Source: Methylophaga sp. (GTDB lineage: Bacteria > Pseudomonadota > Gammaproteobacteria > Nitrosococcales > Methylophagaceae). Taken from it: a stretch of 64,000 nucleotides of DNA. The stretch spans positions 62,001 through 126,000 of the forward strand of contig NZSL01000008.1 of assembly GCA_002696735.1 (NCBI GenBank). Direction: 5' to 3'. This document shows, piece after piece, positions 25,078-33,863 of this stretch. The position numbers and the translations under genes were made by a program. Below the pieces are notes generated by a model, which worked only from the letters and a program-made list of their open reading frames with translations, was not told where the DNA came from and searched no databases. The stretch's first letter is position 1, and every line of letters starts with the position of its first letter.

Positions 25078-26073
25078 ATGCAAACAGATAATCGCTCTCT
25101 CTACACCCAGCTTCGGCTGGGTGTTTTAATATTACTGAGCTTATTGTTGACCGCTTGCAGTCATACACCTCAGACAAATCTTCTGAATCAACAGCCATTC
25201 GAGCCAGTTCAGGCCGAGCTCGATGATGTGCCCTTTTTTCCCCAGACCCAATATCAGTGTGGTCCGGCTGCCTTAGCAACCGTGATGCAATATCGTGGCG
25301 TCGATATCACGCCCGATCAGTTAACTGATCAGGTCTATATTCCACAGAAACAAGGCAGCCTGCAGATAGAAATGGTTGCGGCAACTCGAAAACAAGGCTT
25401 GATGCCCTACCCTTTGGCGCCAAAGATGAACGATTTATTGACTGAAGTGGCGAATGGCAATCCCGTTTTAGTGATGCAAAACCTTGGCTATAACTGGAAA
25501 CCCTTCTGGCATTATGCCGTGGTGATTGGTTTTGATATCAACTCACAGGAACTCATTCTGCGTTCTGGTGAAACCAAACGATGGCAAACAACATTAAAAA
25601 CCTTTGAACGTACCTGGGCCCGCACCGATCATTGGGCACTGGTCATTGTCAGGCCTGAACAAATCCCTGCCACCGCGAACATGCCGGCCTGGTTACAAAC
25701 TGCCTATGATGCTGAAAAGACCGGACAGCATAAAACAGCAGAACAAGCCTATATCGCTGCGATGGAGCATTGGAGCGAACATCAGCAGGCAGGAATCGCA
25801 CTTGCCAATTTGTATTATCAGCAGGAGCGTTTTGATAAGTCTGATACTGTCTATGGTCAATTAACCGAACAATTCCCATACGACGCTTCTCTGTGGAATA
25901 ACCGGGCCTATAGCCTGAAAGACATTGGTTGCCATCAAACTGCGTTAGCTTCTGCATCTTGTGCGACACGATTGGCACCTGATGACAAAAATATTCAGTC
26001 CACATTTCAGGAGATGTTACTGCTGGAACCTCTGACCCATAACAGTTGCCCCAAGATTAACTGTCCAGATTGA
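25078..26073 (+). CDS. PA2778-family C39-like peptidase lipoprotein with TPR repeats
   Basis: 331 residues. A lipoprotein signal with lipobox LLLTAC near residue 24 precedes a papain-like C39 peptidase domain: VPFFPQTQYQCGPAALATVM carries the catalytic Cys and HYAVVIGFD the catalytic His. The C-terminal third (about 205-330) has TPR-like repeats (KTGQHKTAEQAYIAAME and LANLYYQQERFDKSDTVYGQL). C39 domains usually cleave double-glycine leader peptides, but this secreted TPR form has no proven substrate. The ATG at 25078 has no good ribosome-binding site, and an intrinsic terminator lies within the signal-peptide codons, so expression may be limited relative to PA2779. Confidence 0.82.
   Translation: MQTDNRSLYTQLRLGVLILLSLLLTACSHTPQTNLLNQQPFEPVQAELDDVPFFPQTQYQCGPAALATVMQYRGVDITPDQLTDQVYIPQKQGSLQIEMVAATRKQGLMPYPLAPKMNDLLTEVANGNPVLVMQNLGYNWKPFWHYAVVIGFDINSQELILRSGETKRWQTTLKTFERTWARTDHWALVIVRPEQIPATANMPAWLQTAYDAEKTGQHKTAEQAYIAAMEHWSEHQQAGIALANLYYQQERFDKSDTVYGQLTEQFPYDASLWNNRAYSLKDIGCHQTALASASCATRLAPDDKNIQSTFQEMLLLEPLTHNSCPKINCPD
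25103..25127 (+). terminator. UUCG-loop intrinsic terminator inside the PA2778 signal-peptide codons
   Basis: ACACCCAGC, loop TTCG, GCTGGGTGT followed by TTTAA: a perfect 9-bp stem with the very stable UUCG tetraloop and a T tract. It is 40 bases after the PA2779 stop but begins 25 bases inside the PA2778 reading frame. It probably lowers transcription of the peptidase relative to PA2779. Confidence 0.75.
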
Positions 26074-26243
26074 TTAACCTGACAAAATACAGCAGCTCAA
26101 GGACGGTTATCAAGAAAGGTGATACAGGTCTGTTAGATGCATGTTTAAGCTTGTCGTCATGCATTCTCTGACATAGACTAATCTGAAACAAGACGAGGCT
26201 AGTTGTACCAGCTTGTTCGTATTGGATAACAGGATGCGGTATT

Positions 26244-26681
26244 TTGACGAAAAGCTTATTGAGAATTTTGTATACCAGTAAAACTCATAATCGCTTATCC
26301 GATGTCGATTTAACCAGATTGTTACATCAGAGTCGTGAAAATAATCAGCGCATCCAGATTCATGGCATCCTATGTTATAACCATTCCGATTTTATTCAGG
26401 TGCTCGAAGGTCCAGAAACAGCTGTTATCTCTCTCTATAAAAGAATCCTTGATGATGAACGTCATCATGACTGTAAACTCATTAATATATGCCTTAGCAA
26501 TAAATACATTTTTAATAATTGGGCAATGGGATACATTGATATCAGTCAGGGCGATATGCGCCGGCTGAGGCAAGAGCTACCAGAAAAGTTATCGAATGAT
26601 AATGCTGACAACTTTGCCTATCAGCTGAAACATTATTTAAATAACCCGATAAAGAAAACTGATCAGACGATTTTTATCTAA
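26244..26681 (+). CDS. BLUF-domain blue-light sensor, stand-alone
   Basis: 145 residues; the first 95 match the BLUF flavin-binding photoreceptor fold. The key Tyr is in LLRILYTSK, the conserved Asn in RENNQRIQIHGIL, and the conserved Gln in DFIQVLEGPE, so the hydrogen-bond network around FAD seems complete. The region after about residue 95 is a short helical cap. Only TTG starts are available (26244, with AGGA nine bases upstream, is preferred). The EAL gene overlaps its stop by one base. In BlrP1 and E. coli BluF the same two modules are on one chain or paired differently; here light control of c-di-GMP turnover would need a complex between two proteins. Confidence 0.88.
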   Translation: MTKSLLRILYTSKTHNRLSDVDLTRLLHQSRENNQRIQIHGILCYNHSDFIQVLEGPETAVISLYKRILDDERHHDCKLINICLSNKYIFNNWAMGYIDISQGDMRRLRQELPEKLSNDNADNFAYQLKHYLNNPIKKTDQTIFI

Positions 26682-27499
26682 TGACAGATGACTATCCAAC
26701 GATAACCAACACAAAGAAAGAGTATCAAATGACAAATCAACTACCCGATTTCAAACCTTTAGGTTGTAATAAATGTTTAGAAGGTGGTGGATTAGACTTC
26801 AGTTTTTCAATGGCTTTTCAGCCGATTGTTAATGTTCAGGAAAAACAGATTTTTGGTTACGAGGCACTGGTACGTGGCATAAATAATGAGCCGGCTTATA
26901 CCATTCTGGATAAATTGAATGACACCAATCGTTATTCCTTTGATCAGACAATTCGGGTGAAAGCCATTCAGCTGGCTAAACAACTTGATTTACAAGGCAT
27001 GCTCAGCATTAATTTCTTTCCTAATGCCGTTTATCGTCCGGAAACCTGCATTCGAGCGACATTGGAAGCAGCTGATTTAATGGATTTTCCCACCAAAAAT
27101 TTAATGTTTGAAGTCACCGAGGTGGAAAAGGTTACTGATAATAATCATCTGAAAAATATTTTTGATGAATACAAACGGCATAATTTCACTACAGCAATTG
27201 ATGATTTTGGCTCCGGTTATGCCGGCTTAAATTTGCTCGCCGACTGGCAGCCAGACATTATCAAACTCGATATGGCACTGATTCGGGGTATTAATAAAGA
27301 TAAAGTCAGACAATCGATTGTCCGCTCAATCATTATGACCTGTAATGATTTGGAAATAAGAGTTATTGCTGAAGGTGTCGAAACGATAGAAGAGTTTCAA
27401 TTTATCCGCGATCAAGGCGTGGCTTTATTTCAGGGTTATTATTTTGCCAGGCCTCAATTCGAAGCTTTGCCAGAAGTCGACCCGGCTTTGTATGAATGA
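26681..27499 (+). CDS. EAL-domain c-di-GMP phosphodiesterase, partner of the BLUF protein
   Basis: 272 residues consisting of an EAL domain with a short N-terminal extension containing a CNKC pair just before the domain. Catalytic residues are kept: YEALVRG, the Asn of SINFFP, FEVTEVE, DDFGSGYAG, IIKLD, AEGVET and FQGYYFARP. Hydrolysis of c-di-GMP to pGpG is therefore expected. It lacks GGDEF, PAS and membrane segments. Its ATG overlaps the BLUF stop codon (TAATG), arguing for tight coupling and a light-regulated complex. A later in-frame ATG at 26729 would drop 16 residues but keep the CNKC motif. Confidence 0.9.
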   Translation: MTDDYPTITNTKKEYQMTNQLPDFKPLGCNKCLEGGGLDFSFSMAFQPIVNVQEKQIFGYEALVRGINNEPAYTILDKLNDTNRYSFDQTIRVKAIQLAKQLDLQGMLSINFFPNAVYRPETCIRATLEAADLMDFPTKNLMFEVTEVEKVTDNNHLKNIFDEYKRHNFTTAIDDFGSGYAGLNLLADWQPDIIKLDMALIRGINKDKVRQSIVRSIIMTCNDLEIRVIAEGVETIEEFQFIRDQGVALFQGYYFARPQFEALPEVDPALYE

Positions 27500-27507
27500 T
27501 ATAAATA

Positions 27508-27573
27508 AAAAATCCTCCCTCCGGCAGTGGTGGCTCTGAAAGAACAACAGACACTGGCTGGAGGGAGGATTTC
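27508..27573. terminator. Large hairpin between the EAL gene and azurin gene
   Basis: A perfect 13-bp stem AAATCCTCCCTCC/GGAGGGAGGATTT encloses two shorter stems (CAGTG/CACTG and TCTG/CAGA). A-rich DNA precedes it and TTT follows, so it can serve both convergent genes. Its loop contains CTCTGAAAGAACAACA, also found after the PAS-GGDEF-EAL gene. Confidence 0.7.
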
Positions 27574-27581
27574 AGGTGAAC

Positions 27582-28031
27582 TTATTTGATATTGAAACGA
27601 CCGTTCATCATTCCACTATGCCCTGGGAATGAACAGAAGAAAGTCAGTTTTTCATCAGCAAGTCCTTCAGTAGAAAACTCAACTTCAGCCGATTCGCCAC
27701 CACCAATTACTTCCGTCGCGGCAATAATACGATCATCACCTTCTGGCAGATAATTATTATCCAGCCCCGCAGCAGCGCCTTCTTTCACGATTGCCTGCAT
27801 ATCATCTGCCTTGGTCAAAACCCAGTTATGGCCCATCATATCTTTAGCCAATGAACCTATATGTTTAAGGGTGACTTTGACTGTTTCACAACTGGCAGGA
27901 ACTGACATTTTCTTAGTGTTGTAGGTCATTTGATCTGTCGCTTCAATCACTAAATCACATTCATCGGCAAATGCTGTGAATGGTAATAAAGCAAACAATC
28001 CCACAGCAATTAACAAACGATTTTTTTTCAT
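27582..28031 (-). CDS. azu: Azurin, periplasmic blue copper protein
   Basis: 149 residues with a signal peptide (ending PFTAFADE) and a mature domain of about 128 residues, the normal azurin size. Copper ligands are visible: His in MMGHNWVL, and Cys, His and Met in FFCSFPGHSGMM. The mature start ECDLVIEATDQMTYNTK and the Cys pair that forms the disulfide (SVPASCE) are typical. Azurin shuttles single electrons between periplasmic redox enzymes, for instance cytochromes or methylamine/aromatic amine dehydrogenases, but no such partner is adjacent. I chose ATG at 28031 after GGGAG; the longer frame adds a Cys-rich stretch without signal character. Confidence 0.95.
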   Translation of the reverse strand: MKKNRLLIAVGLFALLPFTAFADECDLVIEATDQMTYNTKKMSVPASCETVKVTLKHIGSLAKDMMGHNWVLTKADDMQAIVKEGAAAGLDNNYLPEGDDRIIAATEVIGGGESAEVEFSTEGLADEKLTFFCSFPGHSGMMNGRFNIK

Positions 28032-28410
28032 TTCGATCTCCCAATAATTCCGGCAACATTGCCTTCTCAACGAGCATCAACTTTATCAGCTGAAAAATTA
28101 AGTTGGTTTAATATGCGTTAAACATGATTCATTATTAATGCTCATCCTTTCAACGTTACCGGGATAAAGTTACAAGCAAACCATAACAAACAAGTAGTCC
28201 TTAAGCTTCATGGATAGCTAACTGCTAATGTTGCAGGGACAAAACTTGATACTGAGCTTTAATAACAACCATTCTCATTATAAAGAGCCTGTTTTGATGA
28301 TAACAATAGGTCAGGAAAGATTGAGGAATAATTCCTGTAGCTATCCGTGAAACACCAGCTAAAACAAGCTATTGGGAAGCTTTCAGCCAAATGGATATAA
28401 TCAGCATGAC
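28032..28410. other. Intergenic region upstream of azurin
   Basis: About 380 bases without a supportable gene. A Fur-box-like stretch (around 28262-28276, about 10 of 14 positions matching the 7-1-7 pattern) is the only recognisable motif, and it is weak. The azurin promoter could not be placed with confidence. Confidence 0.3.
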
Positions 28411-29400
28411 CTATTCGGCTGCTACCTGAATATCAAAATAATTTTCAAGTGCGTTTGGCGACATCAACGTCGCCATAAAGACCAGAAATATTCCAGCACC
28501 TTCGGGACTTTTAGAATTTATATCCAGCTCGACTTGTGGTGTATCGCTATCAATAAACTGACTGCTGGCTTCAATCAATTGGGTTCTTAATCCGGGTGAA
28601 AGCGCCTGTAAAGCTGAAAACTGTTGCTGAATCTGTAGTTTCAAGCCGGCTTTATACTCTTCTGTAGTCATCCCTGCACTTTCAGCACCTTGCTCTATTA
28701 AAGGCTGCCACGCACCAGCATCTTCAAACTCTATGGCAGCTGTTATCAAACCAGTCTGCATCCATTCTGCTGTAACAGCCGACATATCCTCATTATTTCT
28801 TAACCGTCTCATCTGACTTTCCAGATCCGGGATCTGACTAAAGTTGGTATGTAGATTCATCGAAAACAGCTGTGCCGCATCTTTTTCTGTTAACTCGGGA
28901 TTATAAAACTGATTCTGCAAATTCAGCGTCAGTTGGCGCTCAACCGGATGATAGCGGTAAGCCAGATGCTGGTTGTGACCAATTTTGTCTTCTTTAATAC
29001 CCAGGTTTCGCAATGCTTCAACTAAAGATTGTTCCTGTTGTTCCGTGCCATCACCACCGGTAACGGTAAACAACGCATCCTCAGTTGAAATATCCATCGC
29101 ATAGATAAAATCCTGCGCCTGATTCAACTCAATATCACTTATCGTCAGTAAACCAATCTGGTGTTTACGATCAGCATCATCAGTGATGAGAACATCATTC
29201 ACCGTAATATCTTTGGTGTAGGGGTTGGCAACAACCTCCCCGACTTCGACCTGAACGCCATTCTGGTTAATTTTAGCGACTAACTCATCAACTAACGCCT
29301 GAGCTGCCTGATTTGCCTCATTATTAGCAACTGCATGGGCTCCACCCAATGCAATAGCGATTATCAGCAGAGGCACATAAATGATTTTTTTTCTGAACAC
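28411..29400 (-). CDS. DUF945/YdgA-like exported protein
   Basis: About 329 residues with an N-terminal hydrophobic signal (IIYVPLLIIAIALGGAHAVA) and no other membrane segment until a mildly hydrophobic stretch near the C-terminus. The overall plan, a signal followed by a repetitive alpha/beta region with many Asn, Gln and Glu, resembles the DUF945/YdgA family of periplasmic or inner-membrane-associated proteins, but no motif is decisive. I prefer the GTG at 29400, six bases after GGAG; the frame also opens at TTG 29415, which overlaps that site. It is monocistronic and its function is unknown. Confidence 0.65.
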   Translation of the reverse strand: MFRKKIIYVPLLIIAIALGGAHAVANNEANQAAQALVDELVAKINQNGVQVEVGEVVANPYTKDITVNDVLITDDADRKHQIGLLTISDIELNQAQDFIYAMDISTEDALFTVTGGDGTEQQEQSLVEALRNLGIKEDKIGHNQHLAYRYHPVERQLTLNLQNQFYNPELTEKDAAQLFSMNLHTNFSQIPDLESQMRRLRNNEDMSAVTAEWMQTGLITAAIEFEDAGAWQPLIEQGAESAGMTTEEYKAGLKLQIQQQFSALQALSPGLRTQLIEASSQFIDSDTPQVELDINSKSPEGAGIFLVFMATLMSPNALENYFDIQVAAE

Positions 29401-29713
29401 TGTTGTCTCCAACAAAATAATAAAAAAACAGAACCGCAGTATGCCTGTATGACTAATAACGAACCAGTTTAGTTTAAGAACATAGGCTAATCTTAAGGCG
29501 TGCTATTTCAACTTTCCTTTCCGCCCAGCACATGATTGCCTTTATGCATAGAGACGAAAGTTGGCAAAAGGAACTAAATTCTCACGTTTATCAACCATGA
29601 AAACACTACTTCAACCGGGTGAGCTTTGTGAGATTTATCCGAAATGAGCGACTTTTGCTGTATGGGTAAATAAAAACTTATTAAGTGCTAATTATCAGCA
29701 TTGATTAATACGC
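29401..29713. other. Intergenic region, nothing recognised
   Basis: About 310 bases between two minus-strand genes. No gene, strong hairpin or consensus promoter was recognised; A+T-rich stretches near 29405-29425 and 29675-29695 may hold a promoter. Confidence 0.3.
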
Positions 29714-30544
29714 TTATTTCATTTGTTTGATGACCTGTTGCCAGCAGCATCGATGATCTGCCTCGGGGATAATAATGATCTGACTATCCGCTGTTGGTGG
29801 TAATAAACGTTGAAAACTTTCTACAATTTCTGCAGGGGTAACACGGTCATGTTCTCCCACAAAATGAATCTGTTGTATACCTTGAAGCCCTGATACCTCG
29901 TCTGCGGGGTTGAGCGACCCTGATAACGGTGAAATATGGTGCAGTTCTGTCCACGCTGTTGTGTTCAGATTGCCTGCAAACGTGACTAGACGCGTCACAT
30001 CGTCGCGTCGACTGGCAACTAACGCTGCAATAGCCCCGCCACCAGAATAGCCTACCAGCTGTAATTCAGAAGCTCCTATCATTATTTTAAGTGCTGTAAT
30101 CGCCTCACCTGTGGCGATAATGACTTCTTTTGAAAAGCGGTGGGAGGTCCAATATTTTTGTGTGCAACGCTTTTGATCGTGGGATGTGAATTGACAGGGT
30201 CGCCCAAGATAAGCCACGGCATCATCAGACTCATAAGCTAAGGCCAGCTTCAGTGAAACAGGATTTAACGGCGTAGGGTCAGAGGAAGGCTGTGAACGTG
30301 AAATCCAGGCTAAGCCATCGCCTTCAATAAATACTGTCAAACGTGTATTTTTCAAACGCTGTGCAGGTATAAAAGCCTGAAGATCGAAATAGGAGGTGGA
30401 TATGGTTTCAGAGGTCCAGCCAGCGTCTTCGGCAAGCTTTGTAGCGCTCTCTAGGCGTTCCTGAGTAGATGGCAGATGAGTGCAACCAGTGATCAGCAGG
30501 AAAAAAATAATATAAAAAGGAAACGATTTAACAAACTGCTTCAC
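29714..30544 (-). CDS. Alpha/beta-hydrolase lipoprotein
   Basis: 276 residues. A lipoprotein signal with lipobox LLITGC is followed by an alpha/beta-hydrolase domain. The nucleophile elbow is GYSGGG, the acid probably the Asp of VGEHDRVTP, and the His that of EADHRCCW, so a complete Ser-Asp-His triad is present. A pair of Cys in GRPCQFTSHDQKRC suggests a disulfide outside the cytoplasm. Substrate unknown; a lipase or esterase of the cell envelope is the broad expectation. It is a single-gene unit on the minus strand, downstream of the autotransporter terminator. Confidence 0.78.
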   Translation of the reverse strand: MKQFVKSFPFYIIFFLLITGCTHLPSTQERLESATKLAEDAGWTSETISTSYFDLQAFIPAQRLKNTRLTVFIEGDGLAWISRSQPSSDPTPLNPVSLKLALAYESDDAVAYLGRPCQFTSHDQKRCTQKYWTSHRFSKEVIIATGEAITALKIMIGASELQLVGYSGGGAIAALVASRRDDVTRLVTFAGNLNTTAWTELHHISPLSGSLNPADEVSGLQGIQQIHFVGEHDRVTPAEIVESFQRLLPPTADSQIIIIPEADHRCCWQQVIKQMK

Positions 30545-30598
30545 CTGCCATCCTTAAATACTTTGAACGTCATACTTAACATGGGCATTAAGCCACAA

Positions 30599-30633
30599 AA
30601 AAAGCCCCAGTGGTTATCCACTGAGGCTTTTCT
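30599..30633 (-). terminator. Terminator after the autotransporter gene
   Basis: On the minus strand GCCTCAGTGG pairs with CCACTGGGGC (one mismatch) around ATAA and is followed by a T run. It lies about 23 bases after the autotransporter stop; the A tract on the other side makes it potentially bidirectional. Confidence 0.85.
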
Positions 30634-30655
30634 TTATACTAAACATAGCATTTTG

Positions 30656-33010
30656 TTAAAAACGCCAGCGCATATTCACTGATGCTGTTTGATTCAAAAA
30701 GTCTTCACGCCCTTCCAAATCATAGGTGGCTGTCAGCTCGGTCATATCATTCAGTGAAATGGTTGCTCCGACGCCTGCACGCGCTAACCAGGGTGATGGA
30801 TCTATTCCCTCTGTGGTAAAGGCAGCGCCACCACCCGTATATGAGGCGGTCAAACTGGTGTCGTCATTAATCACATCATAACCAACACCAAGCGTGGTCG
30901 ATAAAGAAGTTGACTCACTCCACTGATGGTTAGCTTCCACCTGGGCCATCAGAATCAATTCCTCGGCATTGACACTATCCACATCTAGATTTAACGCACC
31001 AGCACCTTTTTCGGTATAGCTTTCATCTTTAATATAAGCATAGTCAGCACGCAGGCTCGGCATAATCAGACTTTGCTCAGTCAGCTGAAAGCGCTTACCA
31101 ATGCCTGCCCCAACGTGTGCTGTATAACTATCATAGTCAGCAGTGGCTTTACGGTTCATAAAGCTGATACGGCGTTTGCCATCGTTTTTATTGAGACCCA
31201 CATCGGCTTGCCAGCTCACTTCGACATCTTCAAATTGCGTCAAGTCATGGCTGCCGTAGGCGATAAGCTGATAGGCATCAATATCGGCACGATTGCCAGA
31301 TGCTAAGCCATTGCCATCAACACTGGTATTCATATAAGACACGGCAAAACCTAAACGACTAGTGGGCGTTATTTCACCATCAATACCACCAACAAACCCA
31401 TAACTGTCAGCATCGTAACCACTGACGCCATTACGCTCTTGTTGCCGACTCCAGCTTCCCACGGGTTTTAACCACACCGCTTTATCCACCAGGAACTCAT
31501 CACCAGAGGATAAGCCACGGTTACTGGCCTGCCGACTTTGGATCACCCGGTTGGTGCCGCGCATGGTGTTCGAAGCCAGTCCAGTGGTGCCTGCAACTAA
31601 TAATGGTAAGGTTTCAGCTACAGCCTCACTGACTTGTTGTTGTGTAGATAATTTACCAAGAGCGGTTGTGACATTTTCAATATCAGTACCGGTGATACCA
31701 CTATTTACAAAGGTATCCAGCACCCTGGCAGCACCGCGGCCTGGTGTAAAGCCCTGGCTATTAACACTTCTGAGCACGCCATTGCCAGAGTCATCGCCCG
31801 AATCCCCTCCCGTTCCTTCAGCAATGACTTTCAGGTCAACTACATTGCCATTAATCTCATAGGCAAAATCATATAAAGCTGAGTTATCAGTCATGGTAAA
31901 ACTAGAAGCGTTGAGTGTGCCTGCACTGATCACACTCGATAGAGTGCCGCCCTGAGTCAGTGATGGTGACCCCATCACATTGACATCCAGACCAGTATCT
32001 TTGGCAAATGTGGCAGTCCCCATCACATTCAACTTGGCATAGTTATCCATTGTAGCCACCCCAAGTCTCAATTTGGCATTGGTTTCCTGATGATAATTGG
32101 CTGCCTGACTAGCATATATACTTCCAACGTTTAGAGTATTACCTGAATCGACTGCCAGCGTGCCTCCATTTACTCGCATATCACCAGCAAAAAACCGCTG
32201 ATTATAATAAGTGAATCGGGTCGTGCCACTATAGAGCTCAATATCTCCCTTACCAATTATTGAAGAGCGAAATTGAAGATCCTCATCAGTGTGATTAAAC
32301 ACCAGACTGCCAACCCCATCTCCAAAGCTTAACTGGTTAACATCAAACTTCCCCCCAGCAACTGCCGGCTCATCCTTCGCAGCACCAATATTAATTATGC
32401 CGTTAGAGCCAACAGATGAAGCTAGCGTAATACTATTTGCCGTGATAACAGCACTGTTATTCAATGTAATTTCAGCACTGCCACTAAAGCCAAAATATGA
32501 CCTACTACTCGTGCTAGTCATATTTAACCGGGCATTTTTACCTGTAACCAAAACCTTCCCTTGTGAATCGTCATATGTCCCGATATACAATATGCCAAGC
32601 GTTAGTTGTCCATTATCGTTGATAACCAGTGAACCAGTTTGACTGGTATCATTGCCAACATAAAGAATACTGTTGTTGGCCTCGAGATCAATCGTACTGT
32701 GAACAATTGCCTCGCCACCATTACTGATACGAATGTAGTTTCTTTCAGGATTAGCTTCGTCTGGTGCTGCACCTTCGGCCCAGTTTGCCCCCTCACTCCA
32801 ATAACCACTCGGTATGTTCCAGTCGTAGCTTGTTGCCAATGCAGTACCGGTATAGGCAAGGCTGGTTGAAACCAACAAGCTGCTACTGATCAGCTTCAGC
32901 AACCCTTTTTTACGGCTGATCTGACTTTTGGTTTTGCCGCGAGTGAGCTCAGCAGCGACCATCCAGGCCTGACGGCTGGCGTTCCATACAATGCGATATA
33001 CCCGGTTCAT
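30656..33010 (-). CDS. Type V autotransporter with ESPR signal and passenger
   Basis: 784 residues. It starts with an extended signal peptide region (ESPR): MNRVYRIVWNASRQAWMVAA, then a charged linker and a hydrophobic core ending ALAT. The passenger (about 45-390) is built of short beta repeats with Gly/Asn turns, including TYDDSQGKVLVTGKNARL-type PEP-CTERM/autotransporter-associated repeats, so a right-handed beta-helix is likely. An acidic Gly-Asp linker (GTGGDSGDDSGNG) precedes the C-terminal autotransporter barrel (about 510-784), ending in MRWRF. The ATG at 33010 follows CAGGAA and fits the ESPR start. Its two-component system lies just upstream. No protease triad was seen; an adhesin is the simplest guess. 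Confidence 0.85.
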   Translation of the reverse strand: MNRVYRIVWNASRQAWMVAAELTRGKTKSQISRKKGLLKLISSSLLVSTSLAYTGTALATSYDWNIPSGYWSEGANWAEGAAPDEANPERNYIRISNGGEAIVHSTIDLEANNSILYVGNDTSQTGSLVINDNGQLTLGILYIGTYDDSQGKVLVTGKNARLNMTSTSSRSYFGFSGSAEITLNNSAVITANSITLASSVGSNGIINIGAAKDEPAVAGGKFDVNQLSFGDGVGSLVFNHTDEDLQFRSSIIGKGDIELYSGTTRFTYYNQRFFAGDMRVNGGTLAVDSGNTLNVGSIYASQAANYHQETNAKLRLGVATMDNYAKLNVMGTATFAKDTGLDVNVMGSPSLTQGGTLSSVISAGTLNASSFTMTDNSALYDFAYEINGNVVDLKVIAEGTGGDSGDDSGNGVLRSVNSQGFTPGRGAARVLDTFVNSGITGTDIENVTTALGKLSTQQQVSEAVAETLPLLVAGTTGLASNTMRGTNRVIQSRQASNRGLSSGDEFLVDKAVWLKPVGSWSRQQERNGVSGYDADSYGFVGGIDGEITPTSRLGFAVSYMNTSVDGNGLASGNRADIDAYQLIAYGSHDLTQFEDVEVSWQADVGLNKNDGKRRISFMNRKATADYDSYTAHVGAGIGKRFQLTEQSLIMPSLRADYAYIKDESYTEKGAGALNLDVDSVNAEELILMAQVEANHQWSESTSLSTTLGVGYDVINDDTSLTASYTGGGAAFTTEGIDPSPWLARAGVGATISLNDMTELTATYDLEGREDFLNQTASVNMRWRF

Positions 33011-33051
33011 GAGAGTTCCTGTAACGTTTGTTTCATCGATAAACAGGTAAC

Positions 33052-33077
33052 CCTGCAGCATTTTATTTCACTGCAGG
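33052..33077. promoter_or_regulatory. Inverted repeat in the autotransporter leader
   Basis: CCTGCAG and CTGCAGG are separated by 12 bases, about 40-65 bp upstream of the autotransporter ATG. It may be an operator or mRNA hairpin; no binding protein is known. Confidence 0.35.
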
Positions 33078-33170
33078 CCCCTGTTTGCACCGATAAACCA
33101 TACTGAACAGGCGGGTATTTTCTAAGCTTATTTTTGTTTCAATATGTAACATCGAACTGTGTAGGTCTTG

Positions 33171-33863
33171 CTAAACAATCACTATGGCTTCGGTCAATTC
33201 ATAGCCGACATTACGTACCGTTTTTATCGGGAACCTGAACTGGTCTGAACTCAGCCGGTGGCGCAGGCGTGACATATGTATATCGAGGCTTCGGCTTTCC
33301 GGGGAATAATTAGGATTGCCAATCGCTGTGTACAATGCTTCGCGGGTTGATGGTTTACCCTGACGGGATTGTTGGGTCAGTTCGGATAACAAGGCAAACT
33401 CACTGCTGTTCAAAGCATGTTGCTGACCATCGGGTGATGTCAGAAGCCAGCTCGTTGTATCCAGCGTCCAACGTCCGGTCTGCCTGAAAGGTTTCACAGC
33501 CTGCGTCGTAAAACGATTGCGCATAACGGCCAATAATTCACGAATATCAACGGGTTTGGGCAAGTAATAATCCGCACCTGAATTAAGACCACTTACCCGG
33601 TGTTCTACTTCCCCCATTGAAGACAGCATGACCACATCCACGTAAGTATTTTGTTTTAAATGGCGTGCAATGTTGAAACCACTGTCATCTGGCAAATTCA
33701 CATCCAGCAATACCATATCAGGGTGAAATGTCTCCATTATCTGCCTTAGCTGTGATGCAGATTCTGCCTCTTGCACCACAATGCCCTCATTGATAAGCAC
33801 AGCTTTGATTGGCGCTCGAAAGTCCGGATCGTCATCGACTATTACAACTCTGGGCTTAGCCAT
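33171..33863 (-). CDS. OmpR-family response regulator
   Basis: 230 residues: receiver domain (about 1-120) with acidic pocket VIVDDDP, phospho-acceptor Asp in MVLLDVNLPDDSG (residue 54) and Lys in LPKPVDI; then an OmpR-type winged helix (about 135-225; LNSSEFALLSELTQ and RSLDIHMSRLRHRL). It would activate or repress target promoters after phosphorylation by the kinase encoded just before it, with which it overlaps by eight bases. The adjacent autotransporter, 160 bases downstream on the same strand, is the most likely target. Length normal. Confidence 0.92.
   Translation of the reverse strand: MAKPRVVIVDDDPDFRAPIKAVLINEGIVVQEAESASQLRQIMETFHPDMVLLDVNLPDDSGFNIARHLKQNTYVDVVMLSSMGEVEHRVSGLNSGADYYLPKPVDIRELLAVMRNRFTTQAVKPFRQTGRWTLDTTSWLLTSPDGQQHALNSSEFALLSELTQQSRQGKPSTREALYTAIGNPNYSPESRSLDIHMSRLRHRLSSDQFRFPIKTVRNVGYELTEAIVIV

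Noticed and set aside
26138..26165. ATGCATG-N14-CATGCAT inverted repeat upstream of the BLUF gene
   Set aside because: Arms are self-palindromic 7-mers that occur often by chance; no promoter alignment could be made.
28255..28285. Fur-box-like stretch upstream of azurin
   Set aside because: Only about 10 of 14 positions match and azurin is not an obvious iron-regulated gene.
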